A stretch of DNA of 64,000 nt from Clostridiaceae bacterium (GTDB taxonomy: Bacteria > Bacillota > Clostridia > Lachnospirales > Lachnospiraceae): contig CAJTGI010000010.1 in the NCBI GenBank assembly GCA_910575435.1, forward strand, positions 1-64,000. Reading direction: 5' to 3'. The notes below the pieces were generated by a model. The model ran no database searches. It saw only the letters and a program-made list of their open reading frames with translations, and was not told the origin of the DNA. Of this stretch, positions 60,792 to 64,000 are shown piece after piece. The translations under genes and the position numbers were made by a program. Each line of letters opens with the position of its first letter. The first letter of the stretch is position 1.

Positions 60792-63152
60792 TTATAATTC
60801 AATTTCCACGCCGGTAGTGCCTGCGGCAGCCACCACCGTCTTTCCTTCTGCCGTCACTTTAAATGTCTTATCTGTCTGGCCATAGGAAACGGTAATCTTG
60901 TTGCCATTTCTGACAGCCTTGATGTCCGTGACCTTATTAGACTCGCTGTCATAAATCACAGCCTCCGCCGTCTTGCCATCCTCAAGGCCGTATACCACTG
61001 CCTCCGCATCCTGGAGATAGTCATATACCACCGTCATCTCACCCTCCGCATCAAAATTACCAAAAGTAACGATGCTATTAGGACGGGCAAGGATTGGCGT
61101 CTGGAAGTAATCGCACTTCCTAGTATAATACTTTCCACCCTGATAGGTCTCGCCGCTCTGAATATCTGTCCAGGTGCCACAATCCGGCACATAGAACTCA
61201 GCCACGCCCTCTTCATTCATCACAGGAACGATGCAGAGATTGTCTCCCAGCATATACTGCTGATCCAGATACTTGCACGCCGTATCCTCCGTAAATGCCA
61301 CGATCATGGAACGCATCATGGGCACGCCCACCTGGTGGGTCTTATTTGCCTGAGCCCACAGATAGGGCATCATTCTGCCCTTCAGCACCGTGTAATGGCG
61401 AAGCACGTCACAAGCCTCCGTATCCCCATCCGCATCATAAACCCACGGCACGCGGTAGGAAGTAGATCCGTGGAGACGGCTGTGGGTGGACATCAGGCCG
61501 AACGCGCACCATCTCTTGTACACATCCGCCGGAGCCGTGGCCTCAAACCCGCCCATATCATGGGAGAAGAAGCCAAATCCTGAAGAACACAGGGACAATC
61601 CGCCCCGCAAAGTCTCAGCCATGGCAGAATACTCTGCATAGCAGTCTCCGCCCCAGTGTACCGGAAATTTCTGCCCGCCCACGGTGGCGCTCCTTGCAAA
61701 GAGGCATGCCTTATCCTTTCCATAATACTCTTCCAGAGCCTCAAATACGCATTTATTGTATAAATAAGTATAGTAGTTGTGCATCTTAATGGGGTCCATG
61801 CCATTGTAATACTTCACCTTGGTGGGAATCCTCTCGCCAAAGTCCGTCTTAATATTGTTCACGCCCATATCAAAGAGATTCTTCAAAAGCCCCTTGAACC
61901 AGTCACATGCCTCCGGATTGGTGAAATCCACAATGGCCATGCCCGGCTGCCACATATCGCACTGGAATACGCTTCCATCCAGATTCTTGATGAAGTATCC
62001 CTTCTCTTTGCCCTCGTCAAACAACTTGGACTGCTGCCCGATGTAGGAGTTAATCCACACGCAAATCTCCAGCCCCTTGTCGTGAAGCCTTTTCAACATC
62101 CCCTCCGGGTCTGGGAACATATCCTTATCCCACTCGAAATTGCACCACTCATACTCCTTCATCCAGAAGCAGTCAAAATGGAAAACCTGCAGTGGAATCT
62201 TCCTCTCTGCCATGCCGTCAATGAAACTGTTCACCGTCTCCTCATCATAACTGGTGGTAAAGGAAGTGGACAGCCATAAGCCAAAGGTATAGGCCGGAGG
62301 CAATGCGGGCTTTCCTGTCAGGGTGGTATAATTTTCCAGCACCTGCTCCAAGTTCTCTCCGCCGATGACGAAATACTCCAGTTCCTCCCCGGGCACGGTA
62401 AACGTCACCTTGGAAACCGTGTCAGAGTTCACCTCGAAGGAAACCTTGTCAGAACTGTTCACCAAGATGCCATATCCCTTGGAAGAAATATAAAATGGCA
62501 CCGTCTTGTAGCTCTGGTCAGAGCAGGTACCGCCATCGCAGTTCCACGTCTCCACCGTCTGCCCATTCTTTACGAAAGGAGTAAACTTCTCTCCAAATCC
62601 ATAGATGCACTCCCCGATATCGGTCTTAAGCTGCTCTCTAATGTAGGTGGTGTGGGGATCCTGAGGATAATTGAAGAACTGGTCATCCTCCTGCATATTC
62701 ATCCGGGCATTTGCAGAAAACTGGCTCTCTGAAATGATAGAGGTGCTTCTCCATGCGCCGCCGGTCAGAAGCTTATCCTTGTAATAAAACTTTACCTCCC
62801 ACTCATCAGCCTTCTTGATAACTACCTTGGTGTCGCCGGAAACCATCTCGTAATAATCCCCATTCTGGGTGATAGCAGGGCGATACCCGGAATCCTCATT
62901 CAATTCAAAGCGAGGCGTATTGTCCAAGCCCCCTCTATAATGGTCAATATGAACCTTGATAATATTCTCAGAAGTAGAAGAATAAGTAATCTCCAGGTTC
63001 GGTCCTCCCAGGGTCATTCCCCTGTTCTGCACCACGTAAGGCGTGGCAAGAACCTTGATGGAATTTTCCGTCGTCTCCACCTTGTATGCCTGTGAAGCAT
63101 AATTCACCTCGTACCCCCGCTTGCTAAGCCAAAATCCATCTGCTACTTTCAT
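60792..63152 (-). CDS. yicI: Alpha-xylosidase, GH31 (YicI type)
   Basis: 786 residues from ATG 63152 (AAAGGAGAG upstream). IYGFGEKFTPFVKNGQTVET, LPPAYTFGLWLSTSFTTSYD, NNIKTDFGERIPTKVKYYNG (nucleophile Asp) and KFPVHWGGDCYAEYSAMAET (acid/base Asp) match YicI rather than general alpha-glucosidases. It removes alpha-xylosyl units from xyloglucan oligosaccharides inside the cell. No xyloglucan transporter lies next to it in the window; the GH5 and GH94 genes fit plant glucan use. Confidence 0.92.
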   Translation of the reverse strand: MKVADGFWLSKRGYEVNYASQAYKVETTENSIKVLATPYVVQNRGMTLGGPNLEITYSSTSENIIKVHIDHYRGGLDNTPRFELNEDSGYRPAITQNGDYYEMVSGDTKVVIKKADEWEVKFYYKDKLLTGGAWRSTSIISESQFSANARMNMQEDDQFFNYPQDPHTTYIREQLKTDIGECIYGFGEKFTPFVKNGQTVETWNCDGGTCSDQSYKTVPFYISSKGYGILVNSSDKVSFEVNSDTVSKVTFTVPGEELEYFVIGGENLEQVLENYTTLTGKPALPPAYTFGLWLSTSFTTSYDEETVNSFIDGMAERKIPLQVFHFDCFWMKEYEWCNFEWDKDMFPDPEGMLKRLHDKGLEICVWINSYIGQQSKLFDEGKEKGYFIKNLDGSVFQCDMWQPGMAIVDFTNPEACDWFKGLLKNLFDMGVNNIKTDFGERIPTKVKYYNGMDPIKMHNYYTYLYNKCVFEALEEYYGKDKACLFARSATVGGQKFPVHWGGDCYAEYSAMAETLRGGLSLCSSGFGFFSHDMGGFEATAPADVYKRWCAFGLMSTHSRLHGSTSYRVPWVYDADGDTEACDVLRHYTVLKGRMMPYLWAQANKTHQVGVPMMRSMIVAFTEDTACKYLDQQYMLGDNLCIVPVMNEEGVAEFYVPDCGTWTDIQSGETYQGGKYYTRKCDYFQTPILARPNSIVTFGNFDAEGEMTVVYDYLQDAEAVVYGLEDGKTAEAVIYDSESNKVTDIKAVRNGNKITVSYGQTDKTFKVTAEGKTVVAAAGTTGVEIEL

Positions 63153-63389
63153 AGTAACTCTCCTTTCATCTTCTCTTTTAATGATTTCAAGGTTCTCAAC
63201 CCCATACATAATCCATGTCTTTATTTAGAACCTTGCATTGCGCTTCCACTCATGCCCCATGCAACTGCCGCCAGCGGCATAGCCTCAAACAGCAGCTCCA
63301 TGTCTCACTCGCTAATGATAGTATAATATCAAAAATCACCTACGTCTATAACAATCAAGACAAAAAATAACACAATCTTGATAACTGTT

Positions 63390-63587
63390 GTTACTATTCA
63401 CAGTCATGGAGAAGAAAGGTGCTGTCTCGTCAAACTTGCTTGCGAGAGACAGGGCTTTCCTTCTCTATGAACTGCGAAAGCTGTTCATCCCATCATAAGA
63501 TAGACAAAGCCTCGTTTATAACGAGGCGGCCGATGCCATTAGGCAGCGGGTCTATCGCATGAAGGATGAACGACTGTGAATAGTAAC
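63390..63587. mobile_element. 198-bp element with perfect 16-bp terminal inverted repeats
   Basis: GTTACTATTCACAGTC (63390-63405) and GACTGTGAATAGTAAC (63572-63587) are exact inverted repeats. Inside are GCCTCGTT/AACGAGGC and CTGTCTCG/CGAGAGACAG hairpins and no open frame. It fills the gap between cysS and yicI (63153-63606). It could be a MITE or a complex terminator. No target duplication is obvious. Confidence 0.5.
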
Positions 63588-63606
63588 TAAAAATTCGACT
63601 CGCAAT

Positions 63607-64000
63607 TCATTCCACCACGCTCCACACCGTTCCCTCTCTGGTATCCTTAATCTCAATGCCCTTCGCCTTCAATTCCTCCCGAATGGCATCTGCAGTGGCA
63701 AAATCCTTCGCCTTCTTGGCGGCCTTCCGCTCCTCGATCTTCGCCTCCACGAAAGCTTTCAGCTCTCCGTCCACTTCCTCTGCCTCCTCTTCCCGCAAGA
63801 GGTCCAGGGAAAGCACTTGGTCAAACTTCTCGATCAGAGCCCTCTTCGAACTATCATTCAGTTCCGACTTCAGCACATCATAAACTACCGTCAATGCCTG
63901 GGAAGTATTGATATCATTTCCCAGCGCCTCTGCAAAGGCATCTTCAAAGCCACGCATCTGTTCCTCCTGCAGCTGCCCTTCCCCGGAAAGCCCGGCAATC
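63607..64000 (-). CDS. cysS: Cysteinyl-tRNA synthetase, C-terminal part (runs off window)
   Basis: The visible 130 residues are the C-terminal DALR and tail region: [20 protein letters not shown] is the conserved family block, followed by a helical bundle and [20 protein letters not shown] plus DTREGTVW, the standard ending. The frame is open to the window edge without a start. It charges tRNA-Cys; the HIGH and KMSKS motifs and zinc site lie outside. Confidence 0.95.
   Translation of the reverse strand, partial: IAGLSGEGQLQEEQMRGFEDAFAEALGNDINTSQALTVVYDVLKSELNDSSKRALIEKFDQVLSLDLLREEEAEEVDGELKAFVEAKIEERKAAKKAKDFATADAIREELKAKGIEIKDTREGTVWSVVE

Noticed and set aside
1-64000. CRISPR arrays, rRNA genes, known riboswitches
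   Set aside because: No regularly spaced short repeats with unique spacers, no rRNA-like sequence, and no TPP, SAM, cobalamin, FMN, c-di-GMP or T-box core could be recognised by eye.

Overview
The window looks like a chromosomal segment of a spore-forming, saccharolytic gut anaerobe of the Lachnospiraceae (Clostridia). I infer this from the YyaC-type spore gene, the HydG/TM1266-type hydrogenase maturation pair, the YesM/AraC-type two-component system, phosphorylase and isomerase sugar genes, and strong AGGAGG ribosome binding sites. No rRNA, no complete tRNA and no CRISPR array was found.

Region 1 (1 to about 10.5 kb) is an integrated mobile element whose left end lies outside the window. 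A divergent lysogeny-type switch (DUF739 Cro-like gene at 5537-5770, XRE repressor at 5920-6357) drives a leftward early operon. That operon holds many micro-proteins, a SleB-like hydrolase, an HUH replication initiator fused to a degenerate RNase H-like domain, an HNH nuclease readable only through a -1 shift at A AAA AAG, and a C5 DNA methyltransferase. Rightward lie a COG4748 nuclease-like gene, a lipoprotein, a broken recombinase, HicAB and a large serine integrase. The leftward operon also carries two copies of a tRNA-like T-arm/acceptor RNA module. A fragment of a polysaccharide deacetylase gene borders the integrase and probably marks the right junction.

Region 2 (10.7-23 kb) is mostly core chromosome: a phosphopantetheinyl transferase, an AraC regulator divergent from a GH13 enzyme with three spaced operator repeats between them, ANT and YhhN genes, yyaC, recR-ybaB-dnaX, 6-phosphofructokinase, an M15 peptidase behind PhoB/PhoP-like direct repeats, and a MATE exporter behind a leader terminator.

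Region 3 (23-42 kb) holds sugar isomerases, xylulokinase, MetY, a GH5 glucanase, nadBC, a soluble PocR-MCP sensor, cysD-cysNC, a PAS-CPBP membrane protein and hydG with its regulator.

Region 4 (42-64 kb) is a leftward sugar module: response regulator and histidine kinase, YtfQ-like binding protein, ABC ATPase and two permeases, FGGY kinase, L-ribulose-5-phosphate 4-epimerase and a GH94 phosphorylase. It continues with nudC, a YtrA-type GntR/ABC operon, a C39-like peptidase, an alpha-xylosidase and the 3' end of cysS.

Several dispersed intergenic repeat families and a 198-bp element with 16-bp inverted ends lie between the genes. Together the sugar genes point to uptake of a pentose-type sugar, its isomerisation, phosphorylation and epimerisation to D-xylulose 5-phosphate, and phosphorolysis or hydrolysis of plant glucans and xyloglucan.
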